Assembly (NCBI RefSeq): GCF_001426505.1
Contig: NZ_LMEV01000017.1
Span: 407,698-451,495 of the forward strand
DNA from: Variovorax sp. Root473
GTDB taxonomy: Bacteria > Pseudomonadota > Gammaproteobacteria > Burkholderiales > Burkholderiaceae_C
DNA length: 43,798 nucleotides
Direction: 5' to 3'
The notes under the pieces are model-generated. The model worked only from the letters and a program-made list of their open reading frames with translations. It did not search any database and was not told the origin of the DNA. Positions 15,450 through 23,211 of this stretch are shown one piece after another. The translations under genes were made by a program, and so were the position numbers. The stretch's first letter is position 1. Every line of letters begins with the position of its first letter.

Positions 15450-16283
15450 TCAGAAACGAGCCTTGAGGAAGGCCGAGGGGCCCTGCAGCCGCACCTTGAG
15501 GCGTGAATCGGCAAAGCCGCCTTCGCGCGTGAGGTCGATGTTGGTCACGCTGTAGGCCAGCACCAGCCCCACGTTCTTCACGGGGAACCACTCCACGCCG
15601 GCGGCGGCGTTGTAGATGTTGCCGTGGAAGCGACCGCTGCTCTTCCACACGCCCGAAGCGTCGGCGAACAGCCGCACGTCGGGCGACAGGGCATGGCGGA
15701 CGCCGACTTCGAGCATCGGCGCGACAGCGTTTTCGCTGGAGCGCTCGCTGACCGAGCGCACTTGTCCGTTCACGCCGTAGAGCGCGGTGGCGCCGAGGGT
15801 GGCGCGGTAGTAGGCCGCGCCGGCCCCCAGGCCGAACACGGTGTTGCCCGACCCGAGCCACCACTTGTAGGAAAGCTTGGCGAAATCGAGCTTCGCCTCG
15901 AGGTTCGCGGTGCCGATGGCGCTCAGCGAGCCGAAGTCGCCGATCGTGGTGTTGCCCGCCACCTGCCCGTCGTAGTCGCGCTTGTAGCGGAAGTAGTCGA
16001 AAGAGATGCCATGGTTGTCGCCGATCAGGAAATCGGCCGTGATGCGCGGCATGGTCACGCGGCCCGGTCTGAGGTCGTTCGATTGCAGCGTGCCGTACGG
16101 CGTGTTGAACGAGGCACTGAGTTTCGGCTCGGCGCTGAAGGCGCCCACCGAGAAGCTGAAGCGGTCCAGCGCCGGTGAAGGCTCGGCCCGCGCAGTGCCA
16201 GGAGCAGCGATGAAGGTGAAGAGAACGCCGGCAGCAGCCAGGGTGCCAGGAGCGCCACGCAAGCGCGAACGATGCAACAGCAT
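15450..16283 (-). CDS. Outer-membrane beta-barrel protein
   Basis: The 277-residue exported protein has a signal peptide ending near GTARA (about 32). The rest is built of alternating amphipathic strands with many aromatic girdle residues, ending in LKARF with the C-terminal phenylalanine typical of BAM substrates. It looks like a small 8- to 12-strand barrel of the OmpW or OmpA-barrel type. No specific family motif lets me assign a ligand. A GAGGGA ribosome site precedes the ATG. It is convergent with the acyl-CoA ligase operon and divergent from the DUF1345 gene. A link to uptake of the ligase substrate is possible but unproven. Confidence 0.75.
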   Translation of the reverse strand: MLLHRSRLRGAPGTLAAAGVLFTFIAAPGTARAEPSPALDRFSFSVGAFSAEPKLSASFNTPYGTLQSNDLRPGRVTMPRITADFLIGDNHGISFDYFRYKRDYDGQVAGNTTIGDFGSLSAIGTANLEAKLDFAKLSYKWWLGSGNTVFGLGAGAAYYRATLGATALYGVNGQVRSVSERSSENAVAPMLEVGVRHALSPDVRLFADASGVWKSSGRFHGNIYNAAAGVEWFPVKNVGLVLAYSVTNIDLTREGGFADSRLKVRLQGPSAFLKARF

Positions 16284-16440
16284 GAAGAAATCCCTCGAAC
16301 GACGCCTCGGGCCTGCGCGTGTGTCGCGACGCCTGCGGGCTGCACTCCCTGGAACCGCTCCACTCTAGAGAGGCCGCACCGGGCTGTGCATGCGCCGATG
16401 GCGGATGTGCCTGTAGGAAAGCGCCGATGCACACCAGCGC

Positions 16441-16446
16441 TACAGT
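16441..16446 (+). promoter_or_regulatory. -10 element of a putative leaderless promoter (DUF1345 gene)
   Basis: TACAGT ends exactly 6 nt before the ATG at 16453, and no ribosome site is present. This places the expected +1 on the start codon. The -35 region shows no good match. Confidence 0.4.
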
Positions 16447-16452
16447 CCGCCC

Positions 16453-17106
16453 ATGCGCGCACATCTTTCCACCACCACCGGTCCCCAACGCCTGCTCTAT
16501 GGAGCCGCAGCAGCCGTTGCGGTGGCGCTGCTGCCGTGGCCGATGGGCTTCACCGCGCGCGCGCTGGCCGGCTGGTGCGCGGGCGTGGCGGTGTACCAGG
16601 CGCTGAGCTGGTGGCTGGCCGAGACCTTCGATGCCCAGCGCACGCGCGAGCGCGCACAGCAACTCGACCAGCCCAACGTCGTGATCCTGGTGTCGATGCT
16701 CGTGGCGGTGGGCGTGAGCGTGGTCGCCATCGCGATGCTGCTGCAGCAGGTACGCCAGCTCAGCGGCTGGGCGCGCGGCGCCCATGTGGCGCTCGGGCTG
16801 GTGGCGCTGGCGGGTTCGTGGCTGATGATGCACACGATCTACGCCTTTCACTACGCGCACCGCTACTACATCGACCGCAAGGGCGGCGTGTCCGACGGCG
16901 GGCTCGACTTTCCGGGCAAGGAAGCGCCGGACTATTTCGACTTCATGTACTACGCCTACGTGATCGGCATGACCTCGCAGGTGTCGGACGTGCAGGCCAC
17001 TTCGCACGAGATGCGGCGCATCACGCTGGTCCACAGCGTGCTCGCCTTCGCGTTCAACATGCTCGTACTGGCCTTGTCGGTGAACGTGGTCGCCGGCGTG
17101 GTCTGA
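16453..17106 (+). CDS. DUF1345 family inner-membrane protein
   Basis: The 217-residue protein has about five hydrophobic segments (LLYGAAAAVAVALLPWPMGF, the AGWCAGVAVYQAL stretch, VVILVSMLVAVGVSVVAIAML, ALGLVALAGSWLMMHTIYAF and the C-terminal VHSVLAFAFNMLVLALSVNVV). It also has the DUF1345 hallmark FHYAHRYY followed by DYFDFMYYAYVIGMTSQVSDV. No function is established for this family that I can apply here. The start is supported by family length, although a Shine-Dalgarno sequence is missing; a -10-like hexamer sits 6 nt upstream. It ends 7 bases from the convergent EamA gene. Confidence 0.9.
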   Translation: MRAHLSTTTGPQRLLYGAAAAVAVALLPWPMGFTARALAGWCAGVAVYQALSWWLAETFDAQRTRERAQQLDQPNVVILVSMLVAVGVSVVAIAMLLQQVRQLSGWARGAHVALGLVALAGSWLMMHTIYAFHYAHRYYIDRKGGVSDGGLDFPGKEAPDYFDFMYYAYVIGMTSQVSDVQATSHEMRRITLVHSVLAFAFNMLVLALSVNVVAGVV

Positions 17107-17113
17107 ATCCGGC

Positions 17114-18082
17114 TCAGCTCGCGGCCTTGCGCAGCGACGGCAGTTTGACGATGCCGGTCGACAGCGCGACGCCGCACACGATCACGAAGGCGCAGATCAG
17201 CATCCACTGCGTGATCTGCTCGCCAAGGAACACGGCGCCGTAGAACAGCGCGAACACCGGCACGAGGAAGGTCACGGTGAGCGCGCGCGCCGGGCCGGCG
17301 CGTTCGATGAGCCGGAAGAACAGGATGTAGGCCACGCCCGTGCAGGCGATGCCCAGTGCGAGCAGCGCGAGCCATGCGCGCAGGCTGGGCATCTGCGCGG
17401 GCCAGAGCCAGATCGCGGGTAGCACGAGGAACAGCGTGGCGCCGATCTGGCTGCCCGTGGCCGTGGTCAGTGCGGGCACGCCGGCCAGGTGGCGCCGCGC
17501 AGCGCTGGCCGAGATCCCGTAGCAAAGGCACGCAGCCAGGCAGGCCAGCACGGCCCATAGCGCGGCGTGGTCGCTGGACCCGGCTTGCAGGCCGGCGCTG
17601 CGGCTGGCGAGCATCGCGACGCCCGCGAAGCCGATCACCAGGCCGACGAGGCGCGAGCCACTGGGCCGTTCGCGGAACCAGGCCCAGGCCACCAGCGCGC
17701 CGAACATCGGCGTGGTCGCGTTGAGCACCGCTGCCAGCCCGGTGTTGATGGTCAGCAGTGCGAAGCAGAACAGCGCAAACGGCATGCCCGAGTTGAAGAT
17801 GCCGACCGTGAGGCTGGCTTTCCAGTGCTGCGCGATCGACGGGCCCTGGCCGCGCAGCAGTGCGATCGGCAGCAGGAACAGCGCCGCGATGGCCACGCGC
17901 ACGGCAGCGGTCGGCAATGCGCCGAACTCCGCGGCACCGATGCGCATGAAGAGGAAGGAGGCACCCCACAGCGCGCCCAGCAGCACGAGATCGACGAGCC
18001 ATGCCTTCGGCGCGAGCGCGGCGGTGGCGGGGAGGGGGGCGGGTGAGGGAACGACGGTGGTGTTGTTGTTCGTTGTGGTCAT
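17114..18082 (-). CDS. EamA/DMT-family inner-membrane transporter
   Basis: The 322-residue protein has two EamA repeats and about ten membrane helices, starting with WLVDLVLLGALWGASFLFMRIGA. Family members export amino acids, metabolites or dyes; no substrate can be assigned. The N-terminus is unusual for a run of Thr and Asn (MTTTNNNTT). It lies downstream of ogt on the same strand with 76 bases between, so it may be the last gene of the ada-alkA/ogt transcript. The C-terminus has a short basic tail (SLRKAAS). Confidence 0.93.
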   Translation of the reverse strand: MTTTNNNTTVVPSPAPLPATAALAPKAWLVDLVLLGALWGASFLFMRIGAAEFGALPTAAVRVAIAALFLLPIALLRGQGPSIAQHWKASLTVGIFNSGMPFALFCFALLTINTGLAAVLNATTPMFGALVAWAWFRERPSGSRLVGLVIGFAGVAMLASRSAGLQAGSSDHAALWAVLACLAACLCYGISASAARRHLAGVPALTTATGSQIGATLFLVLPAIWLWPAQMPSLRAWLALLALGIACTGVAYILFFRLIERAGPARALTVTFLVPVFALFYGAVFLGEQITQWMLICAFVIVCGVALSTGIVKLPSLRKAAS

Positions 18083-18158
18083 GCGTCTCTTTGGGGAATG
18101 GCGCGGCGCTGCATCGAGAGGATGTTGAGCCGCGCCATGGGCGGTGTTTTCTTCTGTC

Positions 18159-18656
18159 CTATTTGCCGGTCTCGAGTTCGAGCAGGGCCGTCTTGCGATC
18201 GAGCCCGCCAGCGTAACCGGTCAGCGAGCCGTCTGCACCGAGCACGCGGTGGCAGGGCACGATCACACTGATCGGGTTGCGTCCCACGGCCGCGCCGACC
18301 GCGCGCACCGCGGCCGGGTTGCCCACGCGCTGGCTCAGCGCGCCGTAGGTGGTGGTCTCGCCGGCCGGGATGGCGAGCAGCGCCTGCCACACGCCCTGCT
18401 GGAAGACCGTGCCGTGCGACAGGTCGAGCTGCATGTCGAAGTGGCTGCGGCGGCCGGCGAAGTAGTCGCGCAGTTGCGCGGCGGCTTCGAGCAGCGCGGG
18501 ATGGTCGTCCTTCGTCTGCCAGCCCGTGGTGTCGGGCCAGTGGCGCTGCTGGTCGAACCAGAGCCCGGCCAGGCCCTGGTCGGTGGCGGCCATCGTGACG
18601 CGCCCCAGCGGCGTGTCGATGTGCGAGGTGTAAATGACTGTGCGTTTGAATTTCAT
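18159..18656 (-). CDS. ogt: Methylated-DNA-protein cysteine S-methyltransferase
   Basis: The 165-residue suicide repair protein removes O6-alkyl groups from guanine. The active-site motif IVPCHRV contains the acceptor Cys135, followed by GYAGGLDRKTALLELE. The upstream helix-turn-helix region GVWQALLAIPAGETTTYG is also conserved. It overlaps the ada-alkA gene in an ATGA arrangement, so translation is coupled. In E. coli the same activity is fused to the Ada sensor; here it is a separate but overlapping gene. Confidence 0.96.
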   Translation of the reverse strand: MKFKRTVIYTSHIDTPLGRVTMAATDQGLAGLWFDQQRHWPDTTGWQTKDDHPALLEAAAQLRDYFAGRRSHFDMQLDLSHGTVFQQGVWQALLAIPAGETTTYGALSQRVGNPAAVRAVGAAVGRNPISVIVPCHRVLGADGSLTGYAGGLDRKTALLELETGK

Positions 18657-20260
18657 GATCTTTCAGGCACGAGGCCTGCCATTGCGAGGTCGGAAGATGG
18701 AGCGATCGGTGTCTGGGCAGCCGTTGCGGGTTCGGGTGGTGCAGGCGGGGCGTGCCATGCGCGCAGCACCGCATAGCTGCGCCACGGTCGCCAGGCCTGC
18801 GAGGCTTCGCCGGCGGCTCGCGCGGTGGTCACGCCCAGTGCCTTCTGCAGGGCCACGTCGCCGGCGGGAAAGGCGTCGGGCCAGCGCAGGGCGCGCATCG
18901 CGATGTACTGCGCGGTCCAGGCGCCGATGCCGGGCAGCTCCTGCAGCGCCGCAAGGGTCGAGGGCACGTCGGCGCCCGCATGCAGCGCCAGCCGTCCCGA
19001 GGCCACTTCGCGCGCGATGGCCTGCAGCGCGGCTTGCCGCTGGCGCACGATGCCCAGCTGCCCGAGCGCATCGCCACTGGCCGCTGCCAGCGCAGCGGGC
19101 GTGGGAAAGAGACGGGCCAGGCCGTCGATGGGCGTGTCGATCGCGTCGCCGAAAGCCTCGACCAGCCGCGAGCCCAGCGTGCGCGCCGCAGCCACGGTGA
19201 TCTGCTGGCCCAGCACCGCGCGCACCGCGAGCTCGAAGCCGTCGACCGTGCCGGGCACGCGCAGCCCGTCGCCGTGCGGAAAGGCCGCGTGCAGCGCGGC
19301 GTTGATGGCCATCGGCTCCGCGTCGAGGTCGAACAGCGCGCGTGCGCGGCTGATGACGATCGGCAGCACCGCGGCCAGCGAATCGCTCACGGCCAGCAGC
19401 ACCTGCTCGCGCTCGAGGTCGAAGCGCAGCTGCAGCCAGCCGGCGTGCGTTTGCGCGCCATGTTGCACGCGCAGGGTTCGCGCCAGCCGCACATAGGTCG
19501 GCGTGCTGCCCTTGGCGGGTTCCTTGCCGTCGGCGGTGTGCACGGTTTCGACGCCGCGCAGCGCGCGCCGTGCGAAGAAGCCGAGCATGGCGTTCGCGTC
19601 GTAGGGCGGGCGAAAACCCAGCCGCACCTCGATGGCCTTGCCTTCGCCGCCCTCGGTGCCGCCCGCGCGGCGCAGCGCGCTCGGGTTGAGCCCGTAGTGC
19701 GCCACGAAGGCCGCGTTGAAACGCCGCACGCTCGCGAAGCCGCTGGCCAGTGCCACCTGCGTCATCGGCAGGCGCGTGTCGGCGATGAGCTGCTTGGCGG
19801 CCAGCAGGCGACGCGTCTGCAGGTACTGCAGCGGCGACACGCCGAACTGTGCCTCGAAGATGCGCCGCAGGTGGCGGTCGCTCACGCCCAGTCGTGCCGC
19901 GATCTGGGCCGCGCCGGGGCCTTCTTCGGACCACGCATCGGGCTCGTCGATGAGCCGCGCGGCCTGCAGCGCGAGGATGCGCGAGGCGTCTTCGGTCGAC
20001 CAGCTGGCCGCGCGCGGCGCCAGCTCGGGCCGGCAGCGCAGGCAGGGGCGAAAACCCGCCGCTTCCGCCTGGGCCGCATGGCGGAAGAAGCGGCAGTTCT
20101 CGCGCCGCGGCAGCTTGACGCGGCAAACCGGCCGGCAATAGATGCCGGTGGAGGTCACGGCCGTGAAGAACGAGCCGTCGAAGCGCGCGTCGTGCGTCTT
20201 CATCGCCAGGTAGCAGGCGTCGCTCTGGAGCACTTCGGTGGGGGCGTGGGCGGTAGGCAT
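18653..20260 (-). CDS. alkA: Ada-type methylphosphotriester sensor/AraC regulator fused to AlkA 3-methyladenine glycosylase
   Basis: The 535-residue protein is a three-part fusion. The N-terminal Ada zinc domain has Cys42, Cys46, Cys73 and Cys76 (GIYCRPVC, RPCLRC) and would accept a methyl group from DNA phosphotriesters. An AraC helix-turn-helix domain follows (about 90-205; GVSDRHLRRIFEAQFGVSPLQYL). The C-terminal half is an AlkA glycosylase with the HhH motif LPGIGAWTAQYIAMRAL and the catalytic Asp468 in PAGDVAL. It should both sense alkylation and excise alkylated bases, and it likely controls its own operon with ogt. The ATG at 20260 gives full Ada length; a -10-like TATCAT ends 6 nt upstream and no ribosome site is seen. 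Confidence 0.95.
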   Translation of the reverse strand: MPTAHAPTEVLQSDACYLAMKTHDARFDGSFFTAVTSTGIYCRPVCRVKLPRRENCRFFRHAAQAEAAGFRPCLRCRPELAPRAASWSTEDASRILALQAARLIDEPDAWSEEGPGAAQIAARLGVSDRHLRRIFEAQFGVSPLQYLQTRRLLAAKQLIADTRLPMTQVALASGFASVRRFNAAFVAHYGLNPSALRRAGGTEGGEGKAIEVRLGFRPPYDANAMLGFFARRALRGVETVHTADGKEPAKGSTPTYVRLARTLRVQHGAQTHAGWLQLRFDLEREQVLLAVSDSLAAVLPIVISRARALFDLDAEPMAINAALHAAFPHGDGLRVPGTVDGFELAVRAVLGQQITVAAARTLGSRLVEAFGDAIDTPIDGLARLFPTPAALAAASGDALGQLGIVRQRQAALQAIAREVASGRLALHAGADVPSTLAALQELPGIGAWTAQYIAMRALRWPDAFPAGDVALQKALGVTTARAAGEASQAWRPWRSYAVLRAWHAPPAPPEPATAAQTPIAPSSDLAMAGLVPERS

Positions 20261-20266
20261 GGGGAA

Positions 20267-20272
20267 ATGATA
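20267..20272 (-). promoter_or_regulatory. -10 element of a putative leaderless promoter (ada-alkA)
   Basis: On the minus strand TATCAT is followed by TTCCCC and then the ATG, giving a 6-nt gap. No Shine-Dalgarno sequence is present. The -35 is not convincing (TTGAAA is present but only 13 bases away). Confidence 0.4.
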
Positions 20273-20330
20273 CGGTTTCGACTCGTTTCAACTGGCCGTT
20301 TTCGGACATCTGTGTCCACAAGGCGTTGCC

Positions 20331-20336
20331 TACAAT
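20331..20336 (+). promoter_or_regulatory. -10 element upstream of phosphomannomutase gene
   Basis: TACAAT within GCCTACAAT lies 35 bases before the ATG, leaving room for a short leader and the AGGGA ribosome site. The -35 is poorly conserved. The same GCCTACAAT context recurs at 35301 before another gene. Confidence 0.5.
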
Positions 20337-20371
20337 GCCCGACTCCGAACCAACAGGGATCCCGCCCTTTC

Positions 20372-21754
20372 ATGCAGCTCAGCGCGTCGATCTTCAAGGC
20401 CTATGACATCCGCGGCGTCGTGCCCCTCGGGCTGGATGTCGAAGTGGCCGATGCCCTGGGCCGTGCCTTCGGCAGCGCCGTGCGTGCCGCCGGCGAGACC
20501 TCGGTGGCCGTGGGCCGCGACGGCCGCCTGTCGGGCCCGGCGCTGGTGGACGCACTCATCGACGGCCTGGTCGCCACCGGCCTCGAGGTGATCGACATCG
20601 GTGCGGTCACGACCCCGATGCTCTATTTCGCGGCCCACACACTGTGCACGAGCGGCATCCAGGTCACGGGCAGCCACAACCCGAAGGACTACAACGGTTT
20701 CAAGATGGTGCTGGCCGGCCGCGCGATCCATGGCGAAGAGATCCAGGGCCTGCGCAAGACCATGGAAGACGGCAGCGCCAAGCTCGCGCCCGGCGGCAGC
20801 GTGCGCAAGGTCGATGTGACCCAGGCCTACACGCAACGCATCGTCGGCGACATCCAGCTCGCGCGCCCGATGAAGATCGTGGTCGACTCAGGCAACGGCA
20901 TCGCGGGCGCGACCGCACCGGCCATCTTCCGCGCCATCGGCTGCGAAGTGGTCGAGCTGTTCAGCGAAGTCGACGGCAACTTCCCGAACCACCACCCCGA
21001 TCCGAGCCAGCCTGCGAACCTCCAGCACTTGATGGCCGAGCTGGCCCGCGGCGATGCCGAACTGGGCCTGGCGTTCGACGGCGATGGCGATCGGCTGGGC
21101 ATCGTCACGAAAGACGGCCAGAACATCTTTCCCGATCGCCAGATGCAGCTCTTTGCGCAGGACGTGCTGTCGCGCGTGCCGGGCGGCACCATCGTCTACG
21201 ACGTGAAGTGCTCGCAGCGCCTGGCACCGGCCATCGTGGCCGCGGGTGGCACGCCGCTCATCTACAAGACCGGCCACTCGCTCATCAAGGCGAAGATGAA
21301 GGACGTCGATTCGCCGCTGGGTGGCGAGATGAGTGGCCACATCTTCTTCAAGGAGCGCTGGTACGGCTTCGACGACGGCACCTATGCCGGCTGCCGGCTG
21401 CTCGAAATCCTGAGCAGGCATCCGGACGCGAGCGCCGTGCTCCACGCGCTGCCGACCAGCTTCTCGACACCTGAACTGAACGTCGCCTGCGCCGAAGGCG
21501 AGCCGCACCCGCTGGTCGCTCAGCTCGTCGAAAGTGCGCGCTTCGACGCCCCCGCCCGGGTCTCGACCATCGACGGCCTGCGCGTGGACTGGCCCGATGG
21601 ATTCGGGCTGATCCGCGCTTCCAATACCACCCCCGTGCTGGTGCTGCGCTTCGAAGGCCAGACCGACGCGGCGCTCCAACGCATCGGAACCGAGATGCTT
21701 GCGGTGCTGCGGACGGTCAAGCCCGACGCCACGCTGGCCGCTGCTTCTCACTGA
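20372..21754 (+). CDS. Phosphomannomutase/phosphoglucomutase
   Basis: A 460-residue alpha-D-phosphohexomutase of the AlgC/ManB type. It interconverts hexose 1- and 6-phosphates for LPS and exopolysaccharide precursors. The phosphoserine is Ser101 in TGSHNPKDYNGFK, the metal loop is DGDGDR (236-241) and the sugar-specificity loop is GGEMSGH. The N-terminal AYDIRGVVP is typical of the family. AGGGA lies 12 bases upstream. It is 7 bases before waaA, so the two are probably cotranscribed; both serve the cell envelope. Confidence 0.95.
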   Translation: MQLSASIFKAYDIRGVVPLGLDVEVADALGRAFGSAVRAAGETSVAVGRDGRLSGPALVDALIDGLVATGLEVIDIGAVTTPMLYFAAHTLCTSGIQVTGSHNPKDYNGFKMVLAGRAIHGEEIQGLRKTMEDGSAKLAPGGSVRKVDVTQAYTQRIVGDIQLARPMKIVVDSGNGIAGATAPAIFRAIGCEVVELFSEVDGNFPNHHPDPSQPANLQHLMAELARGDAELGLAFDGDGDRLGIVTKDGQNIFPDRQMQLFAQDVLSRVPGGTIVYDVKCSQRLAPAIVAAGGTPLIYKTGHSLIKAKMKDVDSPLGGEMSGHIFFKERWYGFDDGTYAGCRLLEILSRHPDASAVLHALPTSFSTPELNVACAEGEPHPLVAQLVESARFDAPARVSTIDGLRVDWPDGFGLIRASNTTPVLVLRFEGQTDAALQRIGTEMLAVLRTVKPDATLAAASH

Positions 21755-21761
21755 AGAACCT

Positions 21762-23156
21762 GTGCGTTCCTTGCTGCTTCGCCTTTACGGCATTTTCACC
21801 ACCGCCGTCCAACCGCTGGTCCGCCGCAAGCTGCGCCGGCGCGCCATCGCCGAGCCCGGCTATGCCGTGGCCGTCGAAGAGCGCTTCGGCCATTACGACG
21901 ACGCCACCACCGGCTTTGCCCAGTGCTGGGTGCATGCGGTCTCGCTCGGCGAGACGCGCGCCGCCGCCATCCTGATCGCCGAGCTGCGGCGCCAGTACCC
22001 GGGCATTCCGATCCTGCTCACGCACGGCACCGCCACCGGCCGCGAAGAGGGCGCCAAGCTGCTCGAGCCCGGCGACACACAGGTCTGGCAGCCGTGGGAC
22101 ACGCCGGGCGCCGTCGCCCGCTTTCTCGACCGCTTCCAGCCGCGCATCGGCGTGCTGATGGAAACCGAGGTCTGGCCCGAGATGGCTGCCGCCTGCGCCG
22201 AGCGCCGCATTCCGCTGGTGCTGGCCAATGCGCGGCTCAACGAGAAATCGCGCGCCGCGGCCGAACGGCTCAGCGGGCTGGCGCGGCCCGCGTACTCGGC
22301 ACTTGCCGCCGTCTGGGCACAGACCGAGGCCGATGCGCACCGGCTGGTGTCGCTCGGCGCCAAGGTCGCTGGCATCTACGGCAACCTCAAGTTCGACGCG
22401 ACGCCCGACGCGCGGCAACTGGCCACGGCCGTGTCGCTGCGCGAGCACCTGCCGCGCCCGATGGTCGTGCTGGCCAGTTCGCGCGATGGCGAAGAACGCC
22501 TGCTGCTCGAGGTGCTCAAGCGCTTCGGCGCTACCTCGCCCGTGCCGCCCGAGCAGGGCGCGATCCGCTCGATCGCCAAGCGCGTGCACGACGTGCAATG
22601 GATGATCGTGCCGCGCCACCCGCAGCGTTTCGACGAAGTGGCGGCGCTCATCGAAGCCGAAGGCTTTGCCGTGGCGCGCCGCAGCGCGGCCGGCCAGCCG
22701 GCCGAGGCCGAGATATGGCTCGGCGATTCGCTGGGCGAGATGGCGCTGTATTACGGCCTGGCCGACGTGGCGTTGCTCGGCGGCAGCTTCGAGCCGCTGG
22801 GCGGGCAGAACCTCATCGAGCCGGCGGCCTGCGGCTGCCCGGTGGTCATGGGTCCGTCCACTTTCAACTTTGCCGAGGCAGCGCAGCTGTCGCTCGCGGC
22901 GGGCGCGTCGCTGCGTGTCGAAGGCATGGAGCAGGCCGTGACCGCGGCGCTCAAGCTGGTCGAGAACCCGGAGCGCCGTGCGGCGATGGCGCACGCCGCG
23001 CTGGCCTTCTCGTCGTCGAACCGCGGGGCGGCCGAGCGCACGGCGGCGGCAGTGCTGGCGATTGCGCAGGCGGCCGAGCCTGTGACGACGTCGGTGGCCG
23101 ATGACGAAGGCGCGCCGCCGCCCGAAGCGGCACGGGCCGAGCCGACGCTGGACTGA
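21762..23156 (+). CDS. waaA: 3-deoxy-D-manno-octulosonic acid (Kdo) transferase
   Basis: The 464-residue protein transfers Kdo from CMP-Kdo to lipid IVA on the cytoplasmic face of the inner membrane, starting LPS core synthesis. Family features are the N-terminal membrane-associated LLLRLYGIFTTAVQPL, WVHAVSLGETRAA, LLTHGTATGREEGAKLL, METEVWPE and LLGGSFEPLGGQNLIEPAACG. The start is GTG at 21762, 7 bases after the phosphohexomutase stop. A poorly conserved, Ala-rich tail of about 30 residues extends beyond the usual length of about 425-430. It is convergent with tolC. Confidence 0.95.
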   Translation: MRSLLLRLYGIFTTAVQPLVRRKLRRRAIAEPGYAVAVEERFGHYDDATTGFAQCWVHAVSLGETRAAAILIAELRRQYPGIPILLTHGTATGREEGAKLLEPGDTQVWQPWDTPGAVARFLDRFQPRIGVLMETEVWPEMAAACAERRIPLVLANARLNEKSRAAAERLSGLARPAYSALAAVWAQTEADAHRLVSLGAKVAGIYGNLKFDATPDARQLATAVSLREHLPRPMVVLASSRDGEERLLLEVLKRFGATSPVPPEQGAIRSIAKRVHDVQWMIVPRHPQRFDEVAALIEAEGFAVARRSAAGQPAEAEIWLGDSLGEMALYYGLADVALLGGSFEPLGGQNLIEPAACGCPVVMGPSTFNFAEAAQLSLAAGASLRVEGMEQAVTAALKLVENPERRAAMAHAALAFSSSNRGAAERTAAAVLAIAQAAEPVTTSVADDEGAPPPEAARAEPTLD

Positions 23157-23170
23157 ATCCGCATCGGCTC

Positions 23171-23190
23171 CTTCCCCCAGCGGGGGAGGG
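23171..23190. repeat. Short GC palindrome between waaA and tolC (copy 1)
   Basis: TCCCCC and GGGGGA flank loop AGC, embedded in CTTCCCCCAGCGGGGGAGGG. A near-identical element with the complementary loop GCT occurs at 29857-29877. It sits between convergent genes and could end transcription from both, although no U-tract is present. Confidence 0.6.
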
Positions 23191-23211
23191 AGAAAACACA
23201 AGCAACCCCTG

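Noticed and set aside
13660..17034. 1124-codon open frame on the minus strand
   Set aside because: It runs antisense to the ligase and DUF1345 genes and through the barrel gene in another frame. Its composition (His, Arg, Gly, Ala) is that of a shadow frame.
20304..20317. GGACA-TCTG-TGTCC inverted repeat in the ada-alkA / phosphohexomutase gap as an Ada box
   Set aside because: Five-base arms are short, and it does not match the known Ada box AAAGCGCA. It could be chance.
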